Origin: Lepidodermella squamata
Lineage: Eukaryota; Gastrotricha
Assembly: GCA_047495785.1 (NCBI GenBank)
Contig: JBLDXI010000028.1
Span: 1,240,001 to 1,304,000 of the forward strand
Length of the DNA: 64,000 nt
Direction: 5' to 3'
Shown: one piece after another, positions 11,634 through 23,750 of the stretch
Layout of the letters: the number at the start of each line of letters is the position of its first letter
Numbering within the stretch: position 1 is the first letter of the stretch
Position numbers and translations under genes: made by a program
The notes under the pieces: model-generated
What the model saw: only the letters and a program-made list of their open reading frames with translations
What the model was told of the DNA's origin: nothing
Database searches by the model: none

Positions 11634-14600
11634 ATGAGTCACGTGCACGAGGGACCCATCGCCTCGTATAATAGTTTGCACGATGGTCATTTAGCATCTT
11701 ATTTTGGTAACAATCGGATCCGCAAGCATCTGGTTAAGCAAGGATTGGTAATAAATTCATAAACTTGTTTGTTCTCCGCATTGATGCTTGGTTTCCAACA
11801 GATCACACGAGATGGCCGCTTAGTATCTGAAGAGCAATATCGCATCCAGTTGGCTCGGCGAGAGCACAAGAGAGCTATCAAAGACATGATCTCACAAGCA
11901 ATCGTCCATCGGACGCTGGAAGTTGAACGTCAGCGGCAAGCTGAAATAAAAAAGAAGCTGGAGGAAATTGCCAAACTTGAGCTAGTAAAACGCGTCAGGG
12001 TAAGTGGCGATTTCTTTCGCTTTTTTCTCAATAACATGCAAGGTCTATGTAACTTTTATATTTTTGGTAGGCGAGTCGCGGCAGACGGGGAGATGAAGAA
12101 GTTCTTCAGTTCCTGCTTCCTTTGCCGTCCAACGAGAGGAGAGCTAAAACCGCTGGTCGCCGATGCGCGTGTGGTGAGACAGAAGAACCCGAAGAGTTCT
12201 TGACGCCCACGGAAGCTGGACAAGAAGAGAACTACACTCGTGACCGAAATTTCGATTGCTTTTCTCATCTACGGCGGAAGTCTGGCAAATCTGCTTACCC
12301 TAAAGAAAGAATAGAAATGCAACATTGGACTAACCTTGACCGCAACGCTCTCGAGGAATATAACGATACAATTCGTGAAGAAGATACCCTTCCTGCTCTA
12401 GCTCCTTATAATGACCCAGAGTTGCGGAAACATCGCCAGAGATCGACATCTCCAAAGAGGCGAATGAACCGGTTGGCGATGCCAATGGGACGTGCTTCAA
12501 GTTTACATCGACCGGGATCACTTGTTGTTCTACATGAAGCTAAAGTCAAGTCATTGTGCGAAGTCACAATGAGGTTCTTGGGAACTGGCCCCAGTAGTGG
12601 TCCAGCATCGGCTCTTCATGAGGTCAACATCGATCAACAACACTGCGGTGGTAATACATTAACGGTTTTCAGAGGGAAGCTCTCTGAAGGAGGTAAAATG
12701 CTTTTAAGATTAAACAGTTTCCGGTTTTAAAACTCGATTTTCAGATGTTTTCACTTTCGTTTCGCGGCGTCACCTGGATTTCCCATTTAGTCTTACCATT
12801 TATGTCGACGGCAAAGTCGACTGTAGAATTTCAACTTGTTGTGAATTTAAACATCGCCTGGGCCAAAAAATTGGCGGACCTCACGGTCATTTCCGGTATC
12901 AAGAAGTTCGCGGCGGCGCTGCTTGCTTCAAATGCCAAACCGAAACCAAGCGGCGGGAGCCGAAAGACGAAAGCGAGGGTGAATCATTGGAAGAAGAGCC
13001 CGTCAAACCGCGCGGAAAGAAAAAGGTGGTGCGAAAAATCAGGCGTACTGAAGTAGTGGAGGAACCACCAGAAGTCCCCGCGACTACGCCTAGCTCAACA
13101 AATAGGCAACAAGTTGTTGTACGAATGCCCGATGAAGAACCGCCAACTCAGGCGTTACTTCGAACGAAATCAGCCCCAGCACCGTCCAGTGAAACAACCA
13201 CTACCACGAAAAGCGTCAGAATCGTCACAACTTCCAAATCTAGCACTAAAAAGTCAAACGATGGAAACAACAAAGGTGGAAGCAGTGATTCAGGTAATTT
13301 GTTTACTCAATCAGTTCGTACTCAAATTTCAGTTTTTACTTTTATCCGTTGGGCAGATGAATAATGTTCTTGGCTGGCTTTCATTTTCAAAAAAGAACTT
13401 ATTAACCAATAAATTTGCATAATTTAACATTGCTTACGAAATTAGCACTGATTTCGCTTATTAATGCACGTTCTCTTAACTAACGTATAGATGAACCCGA
13501 TAACCGTTCTGTTGCGATTGCCGTGTCTCCTGTTAACGAGCCTAACCCTCATCATCAGCAGATTCGGCCTCAACCTCCACAAGCGCCGAAACCACCCGTT
13601 CGGAGCCATCAACCGGCTCCTAATAGCAAAGTTGTAGAACAAAGCAATAGCGGTTTGCTAGCAACGTTAACGCAAGAAGAAAACGTTACAAAAACTGAAA
13701 GTTCAACGACTGTGATAATCAAACTTCCTAATAAACTCGGTTCTGAAGAACCGTCTAGCCCTAAGCAAACCCCACCGAAAATGCCTCCGCTCAACTTAGC
13801 GGCTCCAAGTGGTGCGAATTCTAAAAAACGAGATGAAATTGCGGTCGAGGAGGTGCGAACTCCTTCGAATCAACCAACACCTATTCAATCGCCACCTGTA
13901 TCACCCTATCAAAGTAACACAAATTTGAATGAAGCTAAACCGAACGATTTGAAACCACCAAATTCGCCTCAACAACCTCCAGCAGCGTCTAGCAGCCGGG
14001 CTTCATCTAATATGAAGAAGAGCGTTTCTTTCAACGAAGTCCGCGAGGAACGGCAAATCAGTGATGATGAGCGGCAGTCACCAGAGCTGAGCGACCGGCG
14101 GCCTGTAAATGTTGAGCCGGAGAAAACTTCGCCGAAATTTGAAGTCGACGATGATGAAGAGGACGATCCAAATGCGGTTGCTAATCACGAAGCTGCCTTA
14201 GCGCTGGAGGATCAAGCTAAAGGTGAGAAATACATTCATTTTCCAGCTCGTTATTTGATTTCGGTTTCTCGTAACAGCTAAGAGTAAATACTTTCACAGT
14301 CACGGTAATGACAGAAAATCTTCCCAAGCTTTGAATATTGTCAAGTCTTAATCGGTAGCTGCAATACATAAAAGGCTTACAATAGGATTCTATCTATTAG
14401 GAAAATTTTCATCTTGCTCGTGAAGGATACCGCTAAATTTAAATTTCCTATAAATATTGTCCACGTAGCTCACACATTATTCAAAATAGAAATTTCGTCA
14501 ATGTCAACCTCGCTTTTCAGTTTATTAGACCCAAAGTTAGACGTAGAAGAAGTTTGATTCTAATCATTTGAAAATTCCTAATAAATTACCACCAAATTTT

Positions 14601-15761
14601 CGGTAATTTTTAGTTCAAGGCCCATCGTCAAGTTGAGAACGCAAAATAACAAGATTATTCGATAATTAATTTTTTAATAGCGCGCAATGGAAATATTTAA
14701 AAGATTATCTTTCTGTTGAAATTCGAGATGCTGGTTTTTCTCGAATTTTTCCAAAATAGTTTAAATGGTTCTAAATAATATAGCTGCTGATTGGTTCACG
14801 AGCTTTATTCTTTGCCATGCCAACCAATTAAAAATGTCTTTTCCAATTTCTTTTATCAGCTGTTGAGGACAAAACGCCTTTCTTGCAACCCGAATCAACG
14901 GTTCTAGACATCAACAAGCGGCAGTTGAACGATCGGCAAGTTCGGCGGCTGTGCGCTGAAATATTGAACAGCAACCGGTTAGAAAAAATCGTCATCCGCG
15001 AATCTGGCCTCAACGACGGGATGGTGCAGCGAATTTGCGACGCACTTCAACACTCGTCGAATTCAATACGCCTGTTGTGCTTAAACCTGAATGCAATAAG
15101 CGCGGCCGGCATTGTTCACGTCGTGCAGCTGCTTCACGCCAAGCCGTCGATTAAAATGTTGCTGTTGTACGGAAATCCGCTCGGCGACAACGGCATGGCG
15201 GCGCTTGTCGACGGCATTTTCGGCGAGCTGCCGGAAGATTTGACCGCGCAACTCGCCGCACAGGGCATCAACCTACCCGGCGGCGCGACGGAAGACGAAC
15301 CAGTTCGTACAACCCTCACGCATCTCGACATTGGCGAGATTGGCATCAGCTCGGCCGGGGCGATAAAATTTTCGAAACTCCTCGAACGCCTGCCCTCGCT
15401 GCGCGTCCTCAACTTGGGCGGAAATCACAACGTCGGTCTTGAGGGCTGGAGTGCGATTTCGAAATCTCTCGCCGACAAGTCTTACCCGGCTAAATTGTGC
15501 CTTAGCCATTGCAGACTCGGCAATAAGTGCACGGCCGAACTTGCGACGTGCCTTCGCACCAATTCCGGGGTTGAAAATATTGACCTTGAAGGGTGCGGAA
15601 TCGGCGAGGAGGGCGGCCGGGCCTTATTGGACTTCGTTGAATCTCAGCCACCTAAACTGGAAAATATCGTTCTAACTGATAACAGAATTCCGGAACGGCT
15701 TATCGATCGCATTGAAGACGAGCTGCGAAAGTTACGGGGCGAGGATGATGAAGATGATTAG
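11634..15761 (+). CDS. ERICH3-like protein fused to a C-terminal leucine-rich-repeat domain
   Basis: Six exons join in phase: 11634-11747, 11802-11999, 12071-12692, 12745-13293, 13491-14222 and 14860-15761, giving 1038 aa. The start MSHVHEGPIASYNSL, YFGNNRIRKHL and GLITRDGRLVSEEQY match the conserved N-terminus of glutamate-rich protein 3 (ERICH3). The ERICH3 central domain lies at about residues 265-370: VTMRFLGTG, QQHCGGNTLTVFRGKL, then (across an intron) RRHLDFPFSLTIYVDG and a Cys pair. A long Pro/Ser/Glu-rich disordered stretch follows. Exon 6 (residues about 739-1038) is an RNase-inhibitor-type LRR array ending in an acidic tail. Vertebrate ERICH3 has no LRR part that I know of. All junction phases agree (the last three are phase 1), but a two-gene reading cannot be excluded without transcripts. 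ERICH3 is linked to cilia in vertebrates. Confidence 0.8.
14223..14859 (+). other. Intron linking the ERICH3-like and LRR parts
   Basis: A 637-bp AT-rich intron (donor GGTGAG after AAAG, acceptor TTTTATCAG). No coding exon, start codon with an obvious promoter, or poly(A) signal is clear in it, which favours one gene over two. Nothing else is seen. Confidence 0.5.
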
Positions 15762-17135
15762 CTTAAAAAATTTCGTGATCTGCAGGGCTGGAAATTGCGT
15801 ATTTTTAATGCAAAATTAAAAAATTAATTTGTTATTTCATAATTGTCCCATTAAATCGAAAAAACGCATTTTCCAGCCCACCGTTGCTTGAATTTTTGCC
15901 GATAATGAAATTATTATGAATCTAAAATTTTATTTTTGATACACCATGGCACTTAACTATCAATTTATTGTTGCATTATTCAATATTTTCGATTTTCTTC
16001 TCGACATTATTTTTTTACGAGTAGATTTGATGGTTTTAGATACTAATGTTATATCGTATTTTCTCGCTTTTCAATAATAGCATTATTATTGTGATGGTGT
16101 GTGGCAGACGGAATGATTGTTTCAACTTCCTGCCATTCATCTGCTGCTTTGCAAATATCTCGAACGAAAATGAAATTTCACGTCGGCTTTTGAGCGTGTG
16201 ACTGAAAATCGATGTTTGTCTGTTGTTACTTACGATGCAAAACGCGAAAAAAATATACAACCAACTATGATAGGGTGCACACACGTGGACCGAAATCCGG
16301 CGTATACTGTTGATGATGATCGGAGACAATAATAATAATTACGATTAATAAAATACACCACTTGAGTGATTTTTCCGCGTTTTTATTTTTCAATTAATTT
16401 AATCGATTAATCTGGTGATAATAAACTTTTTGTTACTTCATTTCAGCGGTGCACAGCGGAGATTTTAGAAGGGGCGAAATTTCGCTACGTTGTCATGTTG
16501 TCTGATTATTTTTTTATACTCCATCTGCTGATAATAGCGAACTACGTAGCATAAAGGTGTATGATCGAGTAGAAAAAGCCGTACACAGCAAAAGCGCCAT
16601 AAAAATCATCGCTACGGAGTAATACCGAAGAAAAGCAACGCACGCAAACTCAAGTAAATAGCATCGAATAGCAATAATATTGCGGTATTTATCATCATCG
16701 TAATAGTATTTATTAAAAAGCACAATTCGCTTCGCTAGAGAGAATAGATGAGCACAGAATCGTATACAACTTTTTGCGTATTTTATTCAGAAGCACACAT
16801 TTTTTCGTTTCAGCACGTAAGAAAACGATTAAAGCACCATGCATGATTATATGTAATAATTAAAAGGGTGATCAGCAAAACACTCGGTTAGAACAGTTCG
16901 AAGACTCGAATCTAAGGAGAAATTTTCGATATGATAAAAAAAGAAAACACAAGAGCAGCTATTCCGGGCAAGTGATTTCGCCGTTTTGCAGTAATAAGCT
17001 CGATTGAAAATGCATAAATTATCTCAGCTGAGTTGTCGATTAAATTTCAATAAATTTCAGTTGCTGCTCGAAACGAGAGCAATCAAGGCGCGAGAGGGTC
17101 ACAAATGTTACAGTTTTTTTTCCCGGAAAATTTTT
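15762..17135. other. Convergent 3' interval, no gene seen
   Basis: AT-rich DNA between the convergent ends of the ERICH3-LRR and CAP genes. It contains AATAAA-type words suitable for poly(A) signals on both strands (for example at about 16347 on plus). Only short spurious frames are present. Confidence 0.5.
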
Positions 17136-18661
17136 CTAGCTGTTGATATCCGTCGGCAAAGAGACGATTTTCCGCGTCTTCGTGTTGAAAGTCGTTTTGA
17201 ACTGCTCAGGGATGTTGATTTCGACGAAATCACCATCAGCAGCATCATCGCTGGCAGGCACGTGCAGGTTAAAAGCTGAAGTTTTCGCGTGGACAATCTC
17301 AACACCAAGCGAGTCCTTGCTAATATATAGTTGACAACCATCAGTTTTATCGACGTTAACCGTCGGTACAGAGCCAAGAATTTGACCAGACACGTTCCGG
17401 CTGTTGATGAACTCAAGGGTTGAAAGTAAGCTGTCGCACAGAACGCCGACTTTATCTGAATTATCAATGATAACGGAGCTGAGCTTTCCACGAACAACCA
17501 CAGTGCAGTCTTTGCAGTCGAAAATGTAGACGCTCTCTTTCAAGTTACCGGCCTCGATTTCCAAATCGTGACGGCCGCGTTGGTGCTCAACGCGCCAACG
17601 CTTCTCTTCCAGTTTAAAAACTGGTGTTTTCACCTTCGGCGCTGTGTTCTCTTGCTTTGAAGACGATTCATTGCCACTTTGTACGCTTTTAAACGGCCGA
17701 GGGCCAAGGCTTGTTTGCTCCTTGAGAGATGGATTTTTGTGAGTTTTCAACTCATCAGGGACTTTCTTAAGGCCAGCCGTAATTTTCTCGCCTTTGGTCA
17801 ATTCAGCAAATAGGGCAGCACGGTCTAGAGTAGGACCTTTATTACCAGAATTGGGCGCCGGTGCGCCTGGAGGAGGCGGGGGTGGTGGGGCAGGTGGGCC
17901 ACCAGGCTTGGTAGCAGAAGATGGTTTTGGAGGCAACGTTGGCTTCTGAGCAGGTGAGGCTGCAGCCGGAGCACCGCCGGCAGCGTTCCACTTGATACCT
18001 TTCGCGTAGTTTTTAAGCACGTATTGATGCAGTTTTGTCATCACAGCTTTCCATGCATTGGCCCATTCGACATGAGAGTCATTTCTGAAAGCATGAACAC
18101 TTTATAACCACTAAATCGAAGATGGATATTGCAAACGTACTTTCCCTTATGCTCCACGAGAACTTTGTTAAGGAAAAATTGGCCCGAATCACTCATTTCC
18201 TTGACAAACGTTGATGGCTTGTTGGGATCGCATACCCACCCCAGGGCAGGGATGGCTTCGCTAACAGCACTCAAGTGATTGTAGTAAGGACTTGTTCGTT
18301 TAGATTCGCGAAGCTTTTGAATTTTGCTAATTTGGTCCGATGTCGGTTGTAACATCTTCTGCAATCCATTTGCATCAGGCTGATGTGTTGTCAGCGTCAA
18401 CGCGAGAAATTCACTTTGCGCGGCAAAAGCGCTCTTGACACTGGTGGCCTTTAAATAGAAGAATTTCAATAAATACGACCTCGCCGCAAGTGATAGCTCA
18501 CCTGTTCATGAATATCACCGCCCATCTTCTCACTTGCGCTGATGAAAGCAGCCACCTCAGTGGACAATATTGCTTTATATTCGGCAACAGTAGGTGCATC
18601 TGGGCACATAGAAATAATAAAACAAGCACAATAAAATGTCAGCGCATGACTTACCTGCCAT
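17136..18661 (-). CDS. Adenylyl cyclase-associated protein (CAP/Srv2), short N-terminus
   Basis: Four exons join in phase: 18655-18661 (only ATGGCAG), 18502-18599, 18141-18448 and 17136-18084, giving 453 aa. CAP binds G-actin, recharges it with ATP and helps cofilin disassemble filaments. The helical-folded domain is clear (HLSAVSEAIPALGWV, FVKEMSDSGQFF). It is followed by the polyproline tract PAPPPPPPPGAP, the WH2 region (LFAELTKGEKITAGLKKV, THKNPSL) and the beta-sheet CARP domain (KRWRVEHQ, DKTDGCQLYISKDSL, NIPEQFKTTF). The protein starts MADAPTVAEYKAIL and lacks the N-terminal coiled coil that oligomerises canonical CAPs. Either this gene makes a short isoform or a further 5' exon is missed. 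It is divergent from the gene starting at 19381. Confidence 0.93.
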
Positions 18662-19380
18662 TTTTTAAATTACACGCAATAGGTAAGCACCTAAACAGAA
18701 CAGAAGAATTTAGATAAAATGCAGGTATAGGTTATCCAGATATATATGCTAGCACATCGACTGACTTCCTAATCAAGAAGTTTGAAATACTAGTTAAATC
18801 AGAGGGCATTCAGCGCTGCAAGCCCATTTTTATACCAGGTGGTGAATCACAAAATGGTTACGCTTATTCATCGGCTGAAACTAGAATAACTTCTACGCGT
18901 TGATTGAACGCAAGACATGAATGCTACCAGACGAAACAATAGAAAAAAACGTTAGATGTAAATAGACGAGCAAGTCCAACTCCTAACGAACCCACCCCAG
19001 CCGGCATATACACTATGATGCGTATTAAGAAAAGTATCTCAAGAAAAGCTTCTTATTTTCCTGATTTGCATAAATGCTAATTGAAAAAGGGTAGCAACAG
19101 TAGTGCTTTATTTATATAAAAATTATACATTTATATTTATTATTTTTATATATTTTTAGACATATGACCTTGAAGCAATGCTTGCTTAGAAACGGCGCGC
19201 AAATCTTTCATTTATAATTCAAATCGGTCGATTTCCCCTTTGGAACCCACTTCACACCCCTGAATTCATTTATTATTCAAAGTTCAAATACAATGTCAAT
19301 TAGGATTTCCATGTTGCTGTAAAAAGGTGTGTCTTGAAGATAGGTGTTTAGATTGTTACCTGCTTACTTGATTTTTTATT
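18662..19380. promoter_or_regulatory. Divergent promoter interval between CAP and the Ser/Asn-rich gene
   Basis: 719 bp without a supported coding region. An AT-rich core with TATATTTATTATTTTTATATATTTTTA lies at about 19131-19160. The minus-strand word CTGTTTAG just upstream of the CAP start and the plus-strand TTATTATGTTGTCAG at 19376-19390 look like splice acceptors, so cis- or trans-spliced leaders are possible on both sides. Confidence 0.4.
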
Positions 19381-21133
19381 ATGTTGTCAGGCTCGAAAAT
19401 TGCTGGCTCCAACATGCCGCATACTAGAAAGAGGGCCTCCTTGCAGCCCCGCTTTCTAATAGAGTCAACCGTCAATGGACCTATGAACGTTCGAGCAAAA
19501 GTGAGAGGCTCCTCAAAGAAACTTCCAGCTGATATACAAATATTCCGACTCATGGGGAACACTGTCGCCAATAGTGCTCAGGAATATCCGTTGTTGTTTC
19601 CGGATTTTGTTTCTCGATTTATCTCTACCAACGGAGATGACAACGATTCCTCGACGGAGACAAAATTGAAATCATGGAAGATGCTATCTGAATTCAATCA
19701 GTTTAAACAGCAGCAGAATCACCAATTGTCAGATCAGTCTGTGGAGAGCATATCTCAACACATAGTTGCTGAGACAATTCAAGAATCGAAAACCCTGCCG
19801 CAGATGACAGAGTCCTCCTCGTCTACCAGTCTTTCATCGTTCCTTAATTCTGCAACATTAGGTGAGTCAAATAATTACAATTGAATTTTGAGCTGCCTTC
19901 CTAATTCATTTTCATTCAGACCATCGGAATACACAGCAGTTGATAGCATTTGCTCAGTCAAAAGTTTCTGGAAGTCACAAAAAGCTCATGAGTAGAAGCA
20001 TTTCAACTAAAGACACTGCGATACTTTCACCCACGCTCGCCGTTGGAGGAAAAGCTTTGGCGTCTCAATCACGCCCTACTACACCGGGAAGTGTCATGCC
20101 TGTCGTACGCGGAATTACTGCAAATCGCTCCAACTCAATATCAGCTTCGACGGCGCCTCCTGTTTCAAAGTCTTTGAATACACAGGTTTATGCTCAGCTA
20201 TTGAACTCGGCTCCGCCGTTATTGTCGCCAGGTTCAATGCAGAATGGAAATGGCCTGTTGTCTCATAAACCAATATTGAATCCAGAACATTTGCAGCGTT
20301 CACTTCCTTCAGCGTCCTTCGTTAGCTCTGATCATCTGGCACCTTTGGTGGGCAATAGCAATTCAGTGATTGCTACTAATCAGACTAACGGCAGTGCAGT
20401 TTTAGTTAGCTATAGCAATCATAACACTGCTAACATAAGCAATGGTCACGCGAGCGCCCCATTGCCTAATACCCATAACAGCACTAGTCATTCAATTTCT
20501 AATGTTTCGAACGCTTATAACAGTACCGGTGCTGTCGTTGGTAACGCTGCTTCTCCTGTTATTCAGGTGTCGATTGGAATCAATACGAACCATAGCAATG
20601 CCACAAGTATCAGTGCTAGACAAAACATCTCAGCCGTTGCAGCGATGGCGTTTTCGCGGAATAGCCGCGTATCTAATTGCAACACGGCAAGATCAACGAA
20701 TTCAAATGCTGGAAAGAGCGTTCCGGCGACTGGAACGTCATCTCATCCTAATCTATCAGCTGCCTTGAAATATGCAGATCCATTTTTAGGCTTCAATAAC
20801 CCGAGTAGCAATTTGATGAACGAGTTGTTTCGTAAGAGAATGAACGAGATTTCTAGCTATGTTGATCAAACGATACGATTCGAGATGAGGAAGGCTAATC
20901 GCTTAGCTATGCATCGGTCGGTGACTGGTGGAGGTGGAATGCCGTTTCCCATGTCGTCCAGCTCTGCTAGTGCTTTGGGAATTTCCCAATCGCCGACCGT
21001 TAACACGCCTCTTGGGAAATATTTGCAACGAAACATGTCACCTATTGAACCAAGACGTAACATGAAACCAGGTGCCGAGGCTGAAAATCGCTCATCGGAC
21101 GAAGAGGAGGACGAAGATAGTGATACTTCATAA
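19381..21133 (+). CDS. Ser/Asn-rich, probably disordered protein of unknown function
   Basis: Two exons join in phase: 19381-19861 and 19920-21133 (donor GGTGAG, acceptor TTCATTCAG), giving 564 aa if the first ATG is used. I do not recognise the family. Residues 1-40 are basic (PHTRKRASLQPRFLIESTV), and a possibly folded piece follows (DIQIFRLMGNTVANSAQEYP). Most of the rest is low-complexity Ser/Asn/Thr/Ala. A conserved-looking helix, NELFRKRMNEISSYVDQTIR, and GKYLQRNMSPIEPRR precede the acidic tail SSDEEEDEDSDTS. That composition suits a nuclear regulatory protein, but this is inference. The sequence around the ATG (TTGTCAG then GCTCG) could be a 3' splice site, so the true start may lie upstream. 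The next gene follows after 183 bp. Confidence 0.7.
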
Positions 21134-21316
21134 TATTATATAACACGTTTTTCTTGTTTGTTTTGTCTGTGTCACAATTTTTGATGTTTATCGACCATGA
21201 GATTTATATTTTACTCGTTGTGTGATACCGGTAACACATGAGACTTTGCGTGCCTATGCAATGGTCAAAACTGGAGATTAAATTTTTCCTAATTTCATAT
21301 TTTTTTCTACTTAGAA
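21134..21316 (+). promoter_or_regulatory. Intercistronic gap with acceptor directly before the next ATG
   Basis: Only 183 bp separate the stop of the Ser/Asn-rich gene from the next ATG. The gap ends TTTTTTTCTACTTAG-AAATG, a pyrimidine tract plus AG two bases before the start codon. In nematodes this is the usual setting for spliced-leader trans-splicing within an operon. No AATAAA is visible in the gap. Confidence 0.45.
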
Positions 21317-23750
21317 ATGCCGTTAAAACCTGAAATTCGCGGGCTTTATTTGATGGCGATCAGAGCTTACGATTCTCGGCAGTACGAATCAGCTCTGCAA
21401 TATTTCACCTTGGCGCTACGGAAATATATCCGAACTCGATCTCCACGACATCAAAACCTTCTTTCAGATCCAATTTTACAAATTTTGACGATAAATTCAT
21501 GCGTTGTGCTGTGCCATATGCGAAATTTCTCCGACGCCTTCGTCTTGCTCAACGCGGCTTGCTTAACGGAAGAGCCGCTGCAATTCCTCGAAACCGTCCC
21601 TCAACAACTGGTGCCTATTGTTATCAAAATTGTCTCACTCGGCTATTTAGACAGATCAAGCGTTGAAACAACTGCCCTAGCCGCTAAATACCTTCATCTA
21701 ATTCGATTACACTATCAGCCTTTCATAACGAGGCAAATTCCGCCCGATGAAGGGGCGATGATTTTTCTGACCGAGTCGCATTTAATCGAAAAAACCAGTC
21801 AACCGGAAAGTTTATCAGCCTTCCACGCCGCTTTTCGGCTACTTCATCAAACTACAGATGGGTCTCATAAGCCGCAGATAAGGTCAAAATTTTACCCGTC
21901 AATCTCGGCCCTTTTATTGAAAATTTCGGCGGAATCGCCCGAACACGCTTGTTCGTTGTCGAAAGAGGAGCTAGACACCCTGCAGGCCATGTTAACCCCC
22001 TTGGATTTGTTGTGTTTCTTCAACATTTTGGGCAATTCTCACGCTGGAGCTGGTCGCAATTTGCTAGGCATTGAAGCACTTGAGAGGAGTCTAAACCTAT
22101 TGAATAGCGAACAAGTTGGTCCGGCTATAATTACAATCTCGGTCCAACATCGATTTTTACGCGGTTACTTGGATACGATGATATCAAATAACTTATCTAT
22201 TGTTTATCACATGTTGGACTCGAATCGCAGCTACAAGTGCCACTGGGAGTCGCTTTTAGCTGACGCAAAATCGATTGCCGATGGCTTGAATTCGAACGAA
22301 TCTATCAAAGCTCCGCCCATTTTGTGGATGTTGAGATACTTGATTTATTTCAATCAAAACGCACATTTCTCGCTAAATGGCGACTTCAGATCGGCGAGAC
22401 GCGGCTTTTCTTCGTTATATTCAAAAGGAGTCGCGAAGCTGGTGGAAAATTGCGGCAGATCGCTGGCCAATTGCGGCATTGAATTCATTCCAGATTTGTA
22501 CTTGGAACTGCTTGAAATTTTAGCCATGTTACAGGCGGCGCTGGGAAATTTCGACGAGTCTTGGCGCACTTTTCTAATATGTTTCGATGAAGTTGTGAAA
22601 GCTGGCGAGAAAATTCACAATTATGTGGCTAAACAGCTGTATTTAGCGAAATGCTACACTCGAATTGTCGATAAAATGGATAGATGCCACCCACCTTCGA
22701 AAACTCAAAATCGCGAATTCGATGAGGTAAATGTCTCAATTTTTTCAAATTTTAATATAATTATTATTAGTTATTTTGATGGAGTACGGATTTATTTGTT
22801 AATTTTTAGAAAAATTCAAAAAATCTGGAACGTCATACAAAGAAAATAGAACGTCTTAACCTAGTTTTTTGAATTTTCTTGATACATGTTTTTTCCTCTC
22901 TTTCAATTTTTTGCGTCAATAAAATAATTTAAGTGCATGTTTTTTTTCTCGTACAGATTCGCCGCTTGAGATTGCAAATAGCGGCTATTAACCCGGCGGA
23001 AGAAAAGACCGCCTCAGATGAAAAGGACACGGCACCTGTCACCTCGTCAATACTGCGAGGAGCCGCTGAAAATGTCGCCTCAGCACCTGAAAAACATCAC
23101 AACGACGCGTCACCGCGGCCACTTTTAGCAACATCATCGAGCTACAGCGATGCTGAACTCGTTACAAATGAATTCAAAAGCGCACTTCAAATGGACGGTA
23201 AATTTGATTTATATACCCGTTATATCCCATTGATGGGAAAATTAAGTGAACATCACGTGACTTAAGATATTGATAGCGTAAAAGAGGGAAAAGAGACGAT
23301 TCGATTGAGATATACACCCAGAATTCTTTTTTCCAAGTCAAATCTCTGACTTGGTGAAATTTCGAATTTTTTTACGTGATTTGAGCCATATGCGAAATGA
23401 AAGAGCAAACTTGGGCCTTTCGATTGGTATATGGCTCTAAAATACATTTTCGGAAATTTAATTATCGTTTTTTTTAATTTCTTTCAATAGATAAATCAGG
23501 TCAAAAGGTGAAGAAGCGCAAAAAAACACGTACGCTTATTCAACGCGTGTTCTCATCTATGCCGCCTTCAATGACGAACCGCGTCAAGTCGAGCCCGTAC
23601 TACGCGTCTTACTCTGACATAACCATGCAGTTGGCTCGGCAAAAATCGGCCCAAAACAAGGCGCAAATGCAGCGCACAGCGAAACGCGCCGCTTTCGCCT
23701 CAATGTCCCTCGCCGATTTTCAACTTCTTTCAGCGTCCCTTCGCTCATAG
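21317..23750 (+). CDS. TPR-like helical-repeat protein, function unknown
   Basis: Three exons join in phase: 21317-22726, 22957-23197 and 23491-23750, giving 636 aa. I do not recognise a named family. The N-terminus (AIRAYDSRQYESALQYFTLAL) has the spacing of a tetratricopeptide helix pair, and later stretches (NLLGIEALERSLNLL, MLQAALGNFDESWRTF, VAKQLYLAKCYTRIVDKM) repeat the Ala/Leu/Tyr helix pattern over about 470 residues, so a TPR scaffold is likely. Exon 2 is a disordered Ser/Glu/Ala linker. Exon 3 has a strongly basic patch, KKRKKTRT, and a conserved-looking tail, SSPYYASYSDITMQLARQ. It may be co-transcribed with the upstream gene. Scaffold of a nuclear or cell-cycle complex is only a guess. 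Confidence 0.75.

Noticed and set aside
14883-15761. LRR frame as a stand-alone gene
   Set aside because: It has no own ATG at the frame start and its acceptor phase fits the upstream exon; kept as an alternative only.
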